A DNA stretch of 64,000 nt from Halichondria panicea. Lineage: Eukaryota > Porifera > Demospongiae > Suberitida > Halichondriidae. Of this stretch, positions 9,931-21,018 are shown piece by piece. Both the position numbers and the translations under genes were made by a program. Each line of letters starts with the position of its first letter. Position 1 is the stretch's first letter. The stretch spans positions 6,186,315 through 6,250,314 of the forward strand of contig NC_087382.1 in NCBI RefSeq assembly GCF_963675165.1. Direction: 5' to 3'. The notes below the pieces were generated by a model, which saw only the letters and a program-made list of their open reading frames with translations, was not told the origin of the DNA and made no database searches.

Positions 9931-11463
9931 CAAGATTAAGCGACCAAGCAGAGCTTATCAATCAAGCCGCAATTGAGACGAATCCTCCAGTGACTTTAGT
10001 ATGTAGATGATTTGCACCACTGGTCTTACATTGGAGAAAATCTTTCCAGTCTGAAAGGGCTTGACAGTAGCCTTCTACCACCAGTTCTCATAGTTTCTTG
10101 GTTTCTCTGCCACAAACCATAGAGCTAGAGATATTGGATATACAGGGATTTGGCAACAAAATCGACCTCGAATAACCATCCGTGTTGCCCCGGCGTTACT
10201 CGAGGCTGTCTACTTCAACGTAGGAAGATAGCCTCGATTCCAGGCCTAATTGTTTAGGCATTGAGAAGGAGGCTACGTAGGAAGACAGCCTCGAGTAAAG
10301 CACAGGCTGGGAATGGTTGAGGAGACAACTGATTGTTTTACTGTCAGTATAACAATCCTGCTGCTGATTTTAGACTTCATTTCCATGCTTGAGGCTATAT
10401 GTGATCCAGGACACTACTTAGTTAGACAATCTTAGCTATATTATAGGTGCTATTGGTACATAGCCATAAGAAAACGGTGAAAAGAGGTGAAAAAAGCGCT
10501 ATGTACCGCTAGCTCTTTCTCAACAGTCTAGAAACAATTTTGGGAATTTCCACATAACCCACATCATCAAGAAGCATGGGAATGAAGTTTTGGGGGTCTT
10601 AGAAAGCTCTGTGTATAAGGCCTCAAACATAAAAAAGTGTTTCGCGGCGTTACGGTAGGGGACAACACGCATTGTTTCAGGATTAAGCCACACCCCCTGC
10701 ACAAAAGTCTACGTTTTAACTTCCGTTGCCAATCCCTCTCTTCTTTATCTATGCACAAACTAAGCAAGGGGAGCTTATTAGCCATTTGCAACCCACGCAT
10801 GTCAGACATTACAAACCACATGATGATGTCATACATGATGTCATGCAACTCATTAAAATTCCACCGGCACAACTCTCAGATAGGCAATCCACCAGTCCTT
10901 TACCCCAAGAAGGGCTGGCTGGCGAGTCTACACACAGTCGTATCCCTCGTGCGGCTACGCCTCGAGGCATAACAAGTGAAAATGTATACAGTCATAAAAG
11001 AAAATTGCACTCCATGTATACATTACGTATACAGATTTTGATTTTGATTTTGAGTGTAAAGAGCAAATGATGCGCAAAATAGCTAGTAAACGATAATTAT
11101 AATGATATCCTTTACAATACTATGTGAATGACTCACACATCATAGATACTATAGTTTGGGCATGGCCCGACCTTCCGTTAAGAAAAGAGTGGCATTGGCC
11201 GGCCGTTCCACCAAAAATAGTTACTGTAAGAAGAAGAGGGATTGGCAATGGTACGTATTACGGATATATGCGTTTGTCCGTATTTTTCTGTGTTTATTGT
11301 ATAGTGAAAATGCGACTTCTACAGGCTGAAAGATGACCAGCATGCAGAAGCCACTGTCTAAATAAAACTCTCCACATGCTTTTTTTGCTACGTACAGTCC
11401 CGCCTACTACTTCCGTCCGGAAATTTTCCCCATGCAGTATACTATATAGTGATGCATTTCTCT
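9931..11463. other. Repeat-rich region without recognisable genes
   Basis: Contains the short dispersed words GACAGCCTCGAG and ATAGCCTCGATTCC around 10195-10300 and the right arm of the long inverted repeat. ORFs of 60-114 codons overlap on several frames with no coding signature. No gene supported. Confidence 0.4.
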
Positions 11464-12969
11464 ATGGCGCTATATTAGTGCCATAATTCAAAGGTGTATA
11501 CTTTTTCATTAGGGGGTATACTTTTTTATTAGGGGGTATACTTTTTTCATTAGGGGGTATACTTTTTCATTAGGGTATATATACTCTTTTCATTAGGGAT
11601 ATACTTTTCTCATTGGTATATATACATGAGAGGGGTATACTTGTATCTTCTGAGACTTGTATTGCAAAGTCAAAGCCAGTTGTGTGTTGACCTCGAGAAC
11701 AAGCCGCTCACGATATCGAGGCTAGTACAAGAGCTGACTTTTTATCGTATCTCTGCTTTTGAACAAAATTGGTGAAATAAAATTGACCCCCCCCTGCAGA
11801 ATAACGTTTTAAAACTTATACAGACACTAAAACTAGACTTGAAGTAGTCTGTTTGGCTATTTAGTGACCTTAACTCTAAACAACTGCTAGGTAGAATACA
11901 TAGGAACTTTCATGACGCCCCAAAACACCTTCGCCACAAGATATATCAAACCACTGTACTCCCGAAGCTAGACTACTGCGGGGCAGTTTGGGACCCCCAC
12001 CAACTCAAATCCACAAAATTACTGGAAAACGTTCAGAAATTTGCGGGAAGAGTTATAACTCAAGACTGGTCATCAACCCGTTTCTGTGCTCCTCCCTGGA
12101 CCTAAAGCCACTGTCTATCCGAAGACGCATGCAAAAGTTGAAGCTTTGCTTTAAAATCCTAAGAAAAGAATCATGCATCCCTCCAACAGCCTTCACTCCC
12201 CACCCACAACCATCTCCAAGAAGTTCAAACTCAGTCCAACTCTTCACCCCGTTTGTACCAACAGATGCACACAAATTTTCATATTTCATAGATGTCATCA
12301 AACATTGGAATGCCTTGCCTGATGAAATTGTCTCGGCACAGACCCCGCTCATTTTAAAAACCACCTGCACCGTTTGTATACCTGCACTCCGTAGTTACTG
12401 CATGCATGCTCTGAACAAACCTATAACATTCTCTTTTTTTTTTACTGCCTTGTTCGTCTGTTCGTTCCCAGGTAGACAACGTTTTATTAGCCTAGCGCTA
12501 TTTGTTGTAAACCCTGTATGCTTTTTTTGCATAAAAAATTTTAAAGAAAAAAAAAAAGTCAAATAGTTCCAGCCTCCTCTGTGTTCAGGTCAAAGGTCGA
12601 TCAATAAGTCAAAGGTCTTCTGGAAATGGCCATTGATTTATCAGGAGCCCATAAATAAGGGCTCCATTATTTTCAGTGAAAAGTATACACATGCACCCTA
12701 TTGAATAATGTTCTCCCTAATAAAAAGTATACTGCTCTCATGAAAAAATATATACCCTAGAAAAAGTGTACCCCCTATAATGAAAAGAGTACACCCTAAT
12801 GAAAAAGTATACCCCCTAATGAAAAGAGTATACCCTAATGAAAAGTATACCCCCTAATGAAAAAGTATACCCCCTAATAAAAAAGTATACCCCCTAATGA
12901 AAAAAGTATACTCCTTAATGCAAAAAAGTATACCCCCTTGAATTATGGCACTAATAATTATAGCGCCAT
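11464..12969. mobile_element. Foldback-like DNA element with minisatellite arms and 8-bp target duplication
   Basis: 1506 bp. The ends ATGGCGCTATATTAGTGCCA and its inverted form TAGCGCCAT are flanked by ATTTCTCT at 11456-11463 and 12970-12977. Inside each terminal repeat lies a minisatellite of about 21 bp (GGGGTATACTTTTTCATTAG): roughly 8 units on the left (11490-11640) and 12 or more inverted on the right (12670-12945). The same flanking sequence without the element occurs at 3025-3060 (ATTTCTCTGCGAT), which looks like an empty site. Tandem repeats in long inverted ends are a hallmark of foldback elements. The middle holds a LINE fragment. Confidence 0.75.
11905..12410 (+). mobile_element. 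LINE fragment: C-terminal part of a non-LTR reverse transcriptase ORF
   Basis: Around 11910-12070 the frame reads YQTTVLPKLDYCGAVWDP then LLENVQKFAGRVI, the usual segment near the end of a LINE reverse transcriptase ORF. After a frame change near 12080-12110, a second frame reads FSYFIDVIKHWNALPDEIV, the typical WNxLP C-terminal end of such ORFs. Only about 170 codons remain, so it is a dead fragment. It lies inside the foldback element, either captured by it or inserted into it. Confidence 0.7.
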
Positions 12970-12977
12970 ATTTCTCT

Positions 12978-13700
12978 GCGATAAAAATTGTTATTCTGAC
13001 TTGTTGCTACATAAACCATGATTTGTGATATGTTTTGTGTACACAATAATCTTGTATTTAAGCATAATTGCCTTAATTAGCTATATGTTTGAGGTTGCCC
13101 TGCCCTACAAAGCATGCAATGTTAGCTATATATAGGCTTTCAATTAGAAAGCATGTTATTATAGAGTATAATTATCAGCACACCATGCATATCTGCATGC
13201 ATATAAACTTTCGCCTTTTTCACTGTTGTATATATACCATGTACACTTAATATCGCATGCACACATGCAACCAAACGCTGATGTCCACGAAAATTAATCA
13301 CTAACAGTGTTTCTAGCAGTGCTTCCACGAAAGTTTATACCCTCGAACATATAATTATACCTGTTATAATTACTGGCTGTATTACGTAGTTTTTTATACC
13401 AGTCTGCATGTGCATGCAAGCTGTAATGAGACTTGGATGGCCATTGAGTCATTTGGGTGTCTATATAGATATGATTATTTCAGTTCACCTTTTTTCGCAG
13501 TACATATAATCATAGCCATTAAGAGAGATTGCTTGCTCTGTGCATGGCACTGCATGTCTATATACAGTGTCCCCATGCATGCACTGGTTTGTTATAGCTC
13601 TGCCTCAGTCAATTAAACTGATGCATGTATTTAACTTAGTGCATGCCTTCAATTTCTCTTTTGTTATTCTGACTTGTTAATTGCCTCATACATGCATGCA
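12978..13700. other. Relics of a duplicated flank; no gene
   Basis: The stretches after TTGTTATTCTGAC at 12990 and at 13659 are related to each other and to 3045-3130. 13025-13080 (CAATAATCTTGTATTTAAGC) resembles 15335-15370. They look like pieces of the 3' flanking unit of the acidic genes, scattered by insertions. No gene recognised. Confidence 0.45.
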
Positions 13701-13710
13701 TATGTAATAG

Positions 13711-13843
13711 TTGTGACACATGCACGAGTGCCACATGGGATATATTGGCTCAGTAGTGACTTAGGCCCGAGGGCCGCAGGCCTCGAGGGCAAAGGCACTC
13801 TGAGCCAATATATCCAATATGCGCACGAGTGAGCTGTGTAACA
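13711..13843. mobile_element. Hairpin MITE, about 43-bp arms
   Basis: Arms 13711-13752 (TTGTGACACATGCACGAGTG onward) and 13800-13843 are inverted copies around a 47-bp GC-richer centre. No coding content. Confidence 0.6.
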
Positions 13844-13867
13844 ACTGATTTGTTGCATTCCTTTCCG

Positions 13868-15300
13868 TGTACACATTAGGCCTTGCCCAATTTTATGCTC
13901 AAAATTTTACCTATTATTCTAGTCTCCAAGTCTCATGCATTGTACCTATTAGTCTTTAATTCTTACCTATAATATTACTATAGCTAGTCTTTAATTATTA
14001 CCCAATAAAAAGCATCAACGAGTCAGTATATTAATGCATGCTATTGAGGCTATAATTATAATATAGTGCTTTTATAAAATCGTACTTTCTACTAAAAATT
14101 GCCTAATAGGCTATTATTTTTTGCTATTAGGCTGGCTTGTTGCCCATGCAGCAGTGAGTGGGCAGATCAAAGCAATCCATGCAGTGCTCAGTATAATATT
14201 ATGGCATGTTGCATCACTACCATGGCAACCATATATTGCACTGGATTATATGCACTTGCATGCGCTGTGTGTAAATGCAGTAAGAGATATCCATTTGAGA
14301 CTTATACCCACCATCCCACCACCCAATAACTCATATGGTCCCTTTTATAGGCTACTACTTTTATAACTACTAGTGGGAAGAAAACCTAAACATTTACTAT
14401 GGAATTCAGCAAAACTAATGAATACACTAAATTCCTTCAAAACACATGTCTTTTATTACGATTTATATGACCGGGTCATTGGGCAACAAGTTAGTTATTA
14501 CAGGCGCCCTGTGCAACATGCCATATATTGCACTGGACTGACATAATGCCCTCGGAATTATGTTGCTCCAGTCCAATATAATTATGGCATGTTGCACTCT
14601 GGCTGGGCAATAACTACCGTATAGCGGGTATATTTCGAGGGTATAAATGTTCGCGGTTTTCGCAGATTGAGCCTCTACCGCGAAAATTTATACCCACGAA
14701 AATTTATATCTTTATTGAATAGTAGGCGTGTTCAGTATTATTGACCACACCTATCGACAATAAGAGGTGCCTCACCGTTATAGGCTAGGCCTGGATTCGA
14801 GGCTAACGGTGTGGTGGTAACAGCTGCATGTCATGCGCCAAAAGGCTGGAACTCAGACCACGAAAATAAAATCCGCGAAATCCTTTGTAATGGTCCATCC
14901 GCGAAAATTTCTACCCTCGAAATATACCCGCTATACGGTAATACATGATAGCTCAATGCTCCATGCATGCACCATGTACCATGCACCTATTAGTCTCAAA
15001 ATTATGGCAGCATAATTGGGCAAGGCCTAGTACACATCACTCTTTTTATAGGACAACTAGTTTGCAACTACTTGTGGCGGCTGTGGAATGCACCAGACAC
15101 ATGAAAAACGTCTTCTGCCTACCACTGAATACTGTTAACAGTGTTATACTATAAAAGGGACGTTTCAGGTAACTGGGAGGAGGGTGGGCTTTAAGTAACT
15201 TCAGCCATACTGTGCCAGTATCTATAGATAGTGACCTGTGTCATATGGCAGATATTGGCACAGTGTTCCCTTTGATCTGCCCACTCAAAATGCAACAAAA
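13868..15300. repeat. Large decayed inverted-repeat structure enclosing a MITE
   Basis: Three segments on the left have inverted partners on the right in nested order: TTAGGCCTTGCCCAATT near 13877 with its inverse near 15015-15032, GTCCCTTTTATAG near 14339 with its inverse near 15150, and AGTGGGCAGATCAAAG near 14156 with its inverse near 15276-15291. The structure also encloses the MITE at 14617-14938. Probably an old composite element or repeated insertions of one family. Confidence 0.45.
14617..14938. mobile_element. TA-flanked MITE, CCGTATAGCGGG family, longer subfamily
   Basis: About 42-bp inverted ends (CCGTATAGCGGGTATATTTC and onward) with TA on both sides. The centre carries about 150 bp not found in the short copies. 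The terminal 13 bases match the short family, while the subterminal part (CGAGGGTATAAATGTTCGCG) differs. Confidence 0.75.
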
Positions 15301-16312
15301 GCATTATTATGTTTTGTGTGTAGCTACATGGGTGGGATCAATCTTGTATTGAAGCGTAATTGCCTTAAGTAATGAAGGCCCTGCCCTGCAAAGTAATGAA
15401 GACCCTGCCCTGCAAAGCAATGTTGGCTTGCAATTAGATGTTTACAGATGGTGCATGTATGAAGTGTAAAGCACCATCGCACGTATACATCTTGCATGGA
15501 TAAATATTTATAACCTATAAAATATGTCCATCTTTGCCTTTATTATGCAAGCTGTATATATATATACGTGTTTTAATATCTTATCCATGCATGCGTGCAC
15601 TTATATATACTTGCAAGAAATTGAACCGGCTATAATTATCACTGTAAATAAAAGATGCAGAGTGCGTAACTATGTGTGTTTTTTCCTGATTTGCCACAAA
15701 AGTCACGCATCTGCGTTAAAACCACACATCATTTAGTGTACGCCATACCTCTTAACTTTATAGCAGACCTCGAAAAAAGCACCAATTTTGTGTGTGTGAT
15801 ACGACATCGATAATCACGATTGTCTATTATACACCCTCAGGCACTGCTGTCCTATAGATGCATTACAGTTGACAAGGGGAAATTTCAGCCGGTCTTTCAA
15901 ATCTTTGAACTATAAAAATGTAGACAAGATTGAGATTATACCCTTCCTCGATTTATAACAGATCATGAATGAAACTAAACGTTTCGTTTTATGAAGCAAA
16001 TTTTGATGGATTATGTCAAATTTGTTTAGACCAAAAAATTATTGATGCAAATTTTTAATTCGTTCTTAGCCAAATATATATATGCTTGATCAGAGGCCGC
16101 TCTAAAATAGTACGTATAGCCTCCTTTGCCAGCAAAATTAAATATTTATAGTAGTGTATTATTATAATTTTATTGTTCATAATCCATATATTAAAATGCA
16201 TGCAAGCACTATTTTTGGCATTGGATGGCTGAAATTGTGGCAAATTTATCTATTATGATTAGAGAACTGTTCATTATAACTACTGAGTTAGTTAGGCAGA
16301 AATTAAGTGCCA
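15301..16312. other. 3' flank of acidic copy 2 and duplicated-flank relic
   Basis: 15310-15440 matches other flank relics and has GAAGGCCCTGCCCTGCAAAG in a short tandem duplication. The rest is AT-rich with no gene. 16262-16312 resembles the 3' flank of copy 1, both having GAGTTAGTTAGGCAGAA-like sequence. Confidence 0.5.
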
Positions 16313-17266
16313 CTACAGAGTTTCATCCGTGTCAGACTCTTTGATGATGCACTTCAGACAAGGCAGCACAGGCTTTCCACACCCTCGACTGAGGTTGCCA
16401 CACTTGTCATGACAATCTCCAATCAGAGCAGCAAATATTTTGACGAGATTATCATCATCCTCTTCCTCTGCTTGCCTTTTCTCTACAGCAGTTGAGGCAT
16501 CAGAAGTTGAGTCACTCTCACTTGCTTCGGACTCGCTATCAGATTCAGCAGTTGAGGCATCAGAAGTTGAGTCACTCTCACTTGCTTCGGACTCGCTCTC
16601 AGATTCGGCAGTTGAGGCATCAGAAGTTGAGTCACTCTCACTTGCTTCGGACTCGCTATCAGATTCGGCAGTTGAGGCATCAGAAGTTGAGTCACTCTCA
16701 CTTGCTTCGGACTCGCTATCAGATTCGGCAGTTGAGGCATCAGAAGTTGAGTCACTCTCACTTGCTTCGGACTCGCTCTCAGATTCGGCAGTTGAGGCAT
16801 CAGAAGTTGAGTCACTCTCACTTGCTTCGGACTCGCTATCAGATTCGGCAGTGCTCTCAGATTCTTCACTGGAACTGGAACTGGATGACTCATCAGTAGA
16901 GTCTGACTCAGTGCTGTCATTTTCACTCTGTTCGCTCGCAGATCGTTTGCTCTCACTTAAATTTGTCACCTTCATCCTGCTTGAGCAATTCTTGTCAGAG
17001 CGAGCTAGTGCGACAGCTGATAGGAAGTCAGAGAGTTGAAGAGATCCTGTGACAATGCAGCGAGCACACTCCAGATTTGACGTGCTGTTACCAGGCATTG
17101 GTGGGCACACTTGCTCACACTGTTTGCTGGTAAGTTTCTCCTTGAGCTTCTCCAAACGTCTCTGCACACCTCGGCCCTTCTCCTTGATAGACAAGGGTTT
17201 GCCCTCAATTAGGAGAACCATGACGGCCAGGAGGGTTAGAGCAGCAATAGTGGCTTTCATTCTCAT
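16313..17266 (-). CDS. Secreted acidic Ser/Asp-rich protein, copy 2 (60-bp repeat form)
   Basis: Single exon, 317 aa, same family as copy 1: signal peptide, basic helix, N-terminal Cys module (C-x3-C-x12-C-x2-C), acidic core, KRQAEEEDDD junction, C-terminal Cys module, ending ESDTDETL. The core is a nearly exact six-fold tandem repeat of 60 bp encoding ESDSESEASESDSTSDASTA (about 16489-16850), with Asp/Glu swaps between units. It lacks the Lys-rich blocks of the other copies. S-x-E triplets, the consensus of the secretory kinase Fam20C, recur in every unit. Compared with copy 1, two extra bases after the DET codons create an early stop. Secreted acidic matrix or ion-binding role is inference. 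Confidence 0.85.
   Translation of the reverse strand: MRMKATIAALTLLAVMVLLIEGKPLSIKEKGRGVQRRLEKLKEKLTSKQCEQVCPPMPGNSTSNLECARCIVTGSLQLSDFLSAVALARSDKNCSSRMKVTNLSESKRSASEQSENDSTESDSTDESSSSSSSEESESTAESDSESEASESDSTSDASTAESESESEASESDSTSDASTAESDSESEASESDSTSDASTAESDSESEASESDSTSDASTAESESESEASESDSTSDASTAESDSESEASESDSTSDASTAVEKRQAEEEDDDNLVKIFAALIGDCHDKCGNLSRGCGKPVLPCLKCIIKESDTDETL
16489..16850. repeat. Six-unit 60-bp coding minisatellite
   Basis: Starts of the unit GCAGTTGAGGCATCAGAAGT recur every 60 bp through the core of copy 2, with very few base differences. Recent expansion by unequal exchange or slippage is likely. The other copies carry a single unit of this segment. Confidence 0.9.
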
Positions 17267-17353
17267 TTTCCACTTATCTGGTCAATCGCGATCAGTGAAT
17301 TTCTTCTTTTTCCGGGCCTAGTTTATAATAGCTGCCAGCTTGAACTCCATGCA

Positions 17354-17457
17354 CTTTTATAAAGCTGATATTTCAACATATGTGGGTGGATATGGTGATG
17401 GACTAATCAAAAGAATGTTGCTGTACTAATAGAACAACACCCTTTTTGTCAATAAGG
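17354..17457 (-). promoter_or_regulatory. Core promoter of acidic gene copy 2
   Basis: Minus-strand TATAAAAG at 17354-17361, about 90 bp upstream of the ATG. The conserved upstream element (plus-strand CCTTTTTGTCAATAAGG) is at 17441-17457. Confidence 0.65.
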
Positions 17458-17951
17458 ATCTGATTGCATAGCTATATACAGATGAGCTAATTGATTACGC
17501 ACTCTCTTGCCAACCGTAACACAAAGCCGAAAGTCAGAGGTGCCAATTAATCTAAGTTCTGGCCTTAAAGAACACCAACAGAGTTCTGTATGCAATATAG
17601 CATGCATGCATGTGTGATTGTATAAAGTTGTGTTTTGAAACAAAATTAATACACCCATAAAAACATGTGATATTTATCACTAATATAGTATACATGGCAA
17701 CCATCCCAACATCCTCCTTGTATGCCCTTGCTATATGCATGCTTATCATGGTGTATATATATATAGGGTTAGGGAAATGTATAGCAAGGCGATGTTGAAT
17801 GGTTCCATTTAGTAATCAACTCACTGTGTGTTACTAGATTTACCCAATGCATCAGCTATATAATTATAGATGTGTTATTAGTTACACCACCCTGCAAAGT
17901 TGTTGAAACAATTGTACACACAGCCATATAATTATTGCCGTACACTAATTA

Positions 17952-18063
17952 CTGTATTACTAGAATATTTTTCGAGTGAAAAAAAATTTTTTGCGGATTT
18001 TATTGTTGCAAATTGATCAACATTCGCAAATGTTTGTGCTCGCAAAACATTCTAGTAATACGG
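17952..18063. mobile_element. MITE, CCGTATTACTAGAAT family, spacer 1
   Basis: The ends (C)TGTATTACTAGAATATTTT and AAAACATTCTAGTAATACGG are inverted with TA at the borders. About 112 bp, with an AT-rich interior holding TGCGGATTTTATTG. Orthologous in position to the copies at 20472 and 22887. Confidence 0.75.
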
Positions 18064-18148
18064 TATGTGCAAAAATGTGATTGCTTAATTTGTATGTTTG
18101 GAAGCATACTGAACGTTTTGTATACTGAATGTATAATTATGTATTTAC

Positions 18149-18515
18149 CTTCATCAAGATTATTGCGAGCCACATGCAATGTGAAGTGTATTGTAGCTTA
18201 ACTGTTATATTTCATATGATCCACTACACCTCCACCCTCCTCCTTGTCAGTCTCAGGTGTAACTCCACCCAGGACCACACCCAGCTTTTGATCCATGTAC
18301 CATCTCTGAGTCTCTCTTTAGTAACCGTTAGTTTCACAGGAGCAGGGGAATACCAATAGTTTGATCCAGCTGTAGCACTACGTGTGCTATATAATTACAG
18401 GTATATATCTTTAAGGTCGGCCTTATTGCCACGGGGCTGAAAAGAGATAGAACGCGAGTGTTTTTCACGGTTGTTTCTTGAGGTAATTCTGGAGCTGCTC
18501 AGATGTGTTGACTTT
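18149..18515 (-). pseudogene. TBATA 3'-end fragment, relic A
   Basis: Matches the last TBATA exon (29930-30190) through words such as CTTCATC-AGATTATT-GAGCCACA, GAGTCTCTCTTTAGTAACCG, GTCGGCCTTATTGCCAC and GTAACTCTGGAGCTGCTCAG-like sequence. Similarity stops at GTTGACTT. A segment of about 75 bp (around 18215-18290) has no counterpart in the intact gene but is also in relic C. It was carried along by the array duplication and is not a working exon. Confidence 0.8.
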
Positions 18516-18643
18516 GAAATTGCTGAAATTTGATCTCTTCAATAATTTGCAACTCCTTACTTACTTTGTAAATGGAACCTTAAATTTATATGTCACAATT
18601 TTGGCATTAATTGGACTATGGTATAGTATTTAACTGAAATTCA

Positions 18644-19774
18644 CTACATAGTTTCATCCATGTCAGACTCTTTGATGATGCACTTCAGACAAGGCAGCAC
18701 AGGCTTTCCACACCCTCGACTGAGGTTGCCACACTTGTCATAACAATCTCCAATCAGAGCAGCAAATATTTTGACGAGATTATCATCATCCTCTTCCTCT
18801 GCTTGCCTTTTCTCTACAGCAGTTGAGGCATCAGAAGTTGAGTCACTCTCACTTGCTTCGGACTCGCTATCAAATTCTTCACTTACAGATTCTTCACTCT
18901 CACTGGAATTAGATGACTCATCAGCAGACTCATTGTTGTCATCTTTACTCTGTTCGCTCTCACCAAAATTGGTCACAGATTGTTTGCTCTTTGATTTGTC
19001 CCTCATGCTAGATTTATTGCTTTTTTCCACAAGCGGCGAAAGAAATCTGGATTCTTCGCTGTCTGATTTTCTACCATTGCCACTTTCATCTTCATCAGTA
19101 TCGGAGTTACTTTTAGACTTTCCACCTTTTGATTTCATCATTGTTAGAGTTTCGTCATCATTGCCATCTTCACTCTCTTCGCTCACAGATCGCTTGCTTT
19201 TAGAACTGTCACTCTTGCTGGATTTGCTTCTCTTTCTTGATTTACTGCTTTCGATTTCTTCCGCAAGTGGAGAAATATCTCCGGATCCTTCACTGTCTGA
19301 TTGGCTACTATCGCTACTGTCCGATTGGCTACTATCACTACTGTCTGATTGGCTACTATCGCTACTTTCATCTCTTTATCCTGTATTAGAGTCACTCTTA
19401 GATTTTCTACTCTTAGATTTTCCACCCTTTGATTTCTTGTTTTTTCTGGACTTCTTACGACGGTGTCTTTTTTCTCTTAGGAAAACCTTCACCCTGCTTG
19501 AGCAATTCTTGTTAGAGCGAGCTAGTGCGACAGCTGATAGGAAGTCAGAGAGTTGAGAAGATCCTGTGGCAATGCAGCGAGCACACTCCAGATTTGACGT
19601 GCTGTTACCAGGCATTGGTGGGCACACTTGCTCACACTGTTTGCTGATAAGTTTCTCCTTGAACTTCTCCAAACGTCTCTGCACACCTCGGCCCTTCTCC
19701 TTGATAGACAAGGGTTTGCCCTCAATTAGGAGAATGACGGCCAGGAGGGTTAGAGCAGCAATAGTGGCTTTCAT
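18644..19774 (-). pseudogene. Secreted acidic Ser/Asp-rich protein, copy 3 (one premature stop)
   Basis: Same architecture as copies 4 and 5: signal peptide (two residues shorter), N-terminal Cys module, KRHRRKKSRKNKKSK basic block, three SSDSSQSD units, SEESEDGNDDET block, KRQAEEEDDD and the C-terminal Cys module, ending SDMDETM. The two halves (19376-19774 and 18644-19186) lie in the same frame. Where copies 4 and 5 read NTGSRDESSD, this copy has TAA in place of the Ser codon (TCA), about 132 codons in. Everything else is open, so it is either a very young pseudogene or a single-base polymorphism or error. A shortened secreted product with only the first Cys module would be the result. Confidence 0.75.
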
Positions 19775-19874
19775 TCTCGTTTTCCACTTATCTGGTCAAT
19801 CGCGATCAGTGAATTTCAATTTGTCTTTTTTTCCGGGCCTAGTTTACAATAGCTGCCAGCTTGAACTCCATGCA

Positions 19875-19970
19875 CTTTTATAAAGCTGATATTTCAACAT
19901 AGGTGGGTGGATATGGTGATGGACCAATCAAAAGAATGTTGTTAGAACAACACCCTTTTTGTCAATAAGG
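19875..19970 (-). promoter_or_regulatory. Core promoter of acidic copy 3
   Basis: Minus-strand TATAAAAG at 19875-19882; conserved upstream element at 19953-19970. Unlike the coding frame, the promoter is intact. Confidence 0.6.
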
Positions 19971-20471
19971 ATCTGATTTCATAGCTATATACATATATTC
20001 AATTGATTACACACTCTCTTGCCAACTGTAACACAAAGCCGGAAGTCAGTGGTGCCAATTAATCTAAGTTCTGGCCTTAAAGAACACCAACAGATCGAGC
20101 TCTGTATGCAATATTGCATGTGTGAACTGATTGTATAAAATTGTATGTTTTGAAACAAAATTAACACACCCCATAAAAACATGTGATATTGATTATTAAT
20201 ATATAGTATACATGGCAACCATCCCACCATCCTCCTTTTATGCCCTTGCTATATATACATGTTCATCATGGCATATAGGGTTAGGGAAATGTATAGCAAG
20301 GCGATGTTGAATGGTTCCATTTATAATTAGTGATCAACTCACTGTGTGTTACTAGATTTACCCAATGCATTAGCTATAATTATAGATACGTTAGTTACAC
20401 CACCCTGCAAAGTTGTTGAAACAATTTAAATGTATATACACAGTCATATAATTATTGCCGTACACTAATTA

Positions 20472-20591
20472 CCGTATTACTAGAATATTTTGCAGGTGAA
20501 AAAAAATGCTTGCGGATTTTATTGTTGCAAATTGATCAACTATCGCAACATTCGCAAATGTTTGTGCTAGCAAAACATTCTAGTAATACGG
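20472..20591. mobile_element. MITE, CCGTATTACTAGAAT family, spacer 2
   Basis: Inverted ends CCGTATTACTAGAATATTTT and AACATTCTAGTAATACGG with TA borders, about 120 bp; same location in the unit as at 17952 and 22887. Confidence 0.8.
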
Positions 20592-20659
20592 TATGTGCAA
20601 AACTGTGATTGCTTAATTTGTATTTGGAAACATAAACGTTTTGTATTATTATGTATTAC

Positions 20660-20863
20660 CTTCATCCAGATTATTGCGAGCCACATGCAATGTGAAGTGT
20701 ATTGTAACTTAGTCATGATCCACTACATGTACCATCTCTGAGTATATCTTCAAAGTCGGCCTTATTGCCACGGGGCTGAAAAGAGATAGAACGCGAGTGC
20801 ATGTTTTTCACGGTTGTGTTTCTTGAGGTAACTCTGGAGCTGCTCAGATGTGTTGTGACTTTC
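20660..20863 (-). pseudogene. TBATA 3'-end fragment, relic B (internally deleted)
   Basis: Begins with CTTCATCCAGATTATTGCGA as in the gene, skips about 150 bp present in relics A and C, then resumes at GTCGGCCTTATTGCCACGGG and ends at the same breakpoint near GTTGTGACTT. Confidence 0.75.
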
Positions 20864-21018
20864 AAATTGCTGAAATTTGATCTTCAATAATTTGCAACTC
20901 CTTACTTAAATTGTAAATGGAACCTTTAGTTCTATAAATTTATATGTCAGAAATTAACACAATTTTGCATTATAATTAGAGTATTTGGCTGAAATTGGCA
21001 AAAGCACAATGATATTCA

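Larger units (their letters stand above)
8986..10930. repeat. Long-spaced inverted repeat, 66-67-bp arms
   Basis: The arm at 8986-9052 (TAGACTCGCCAGCCAGCCCT onward) and the arm at 10865-10930 are near-identical inverted copies about 1.8 kb apart. The interval holds the nested hAT-like element at 9259-9917 and further short repeats near 10160-10310. It may be the ends of a larger composite element or two independent copies of one repeat. Confidence 0.55.

Noticed and set aside
10567-10972. Overlapping ORFs of about 100 codons on both strands
   Set aside because: No domain, no splice context, and the region is made of element fragments and an inverted-repeat arm.
16489-16850. Possible CRISPR array because of regular 60-bp spacing
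   Set aside because: The whole 60-bp unit is repeated with no unique spacers, and it is coding in a eukaryotic secreted protein.
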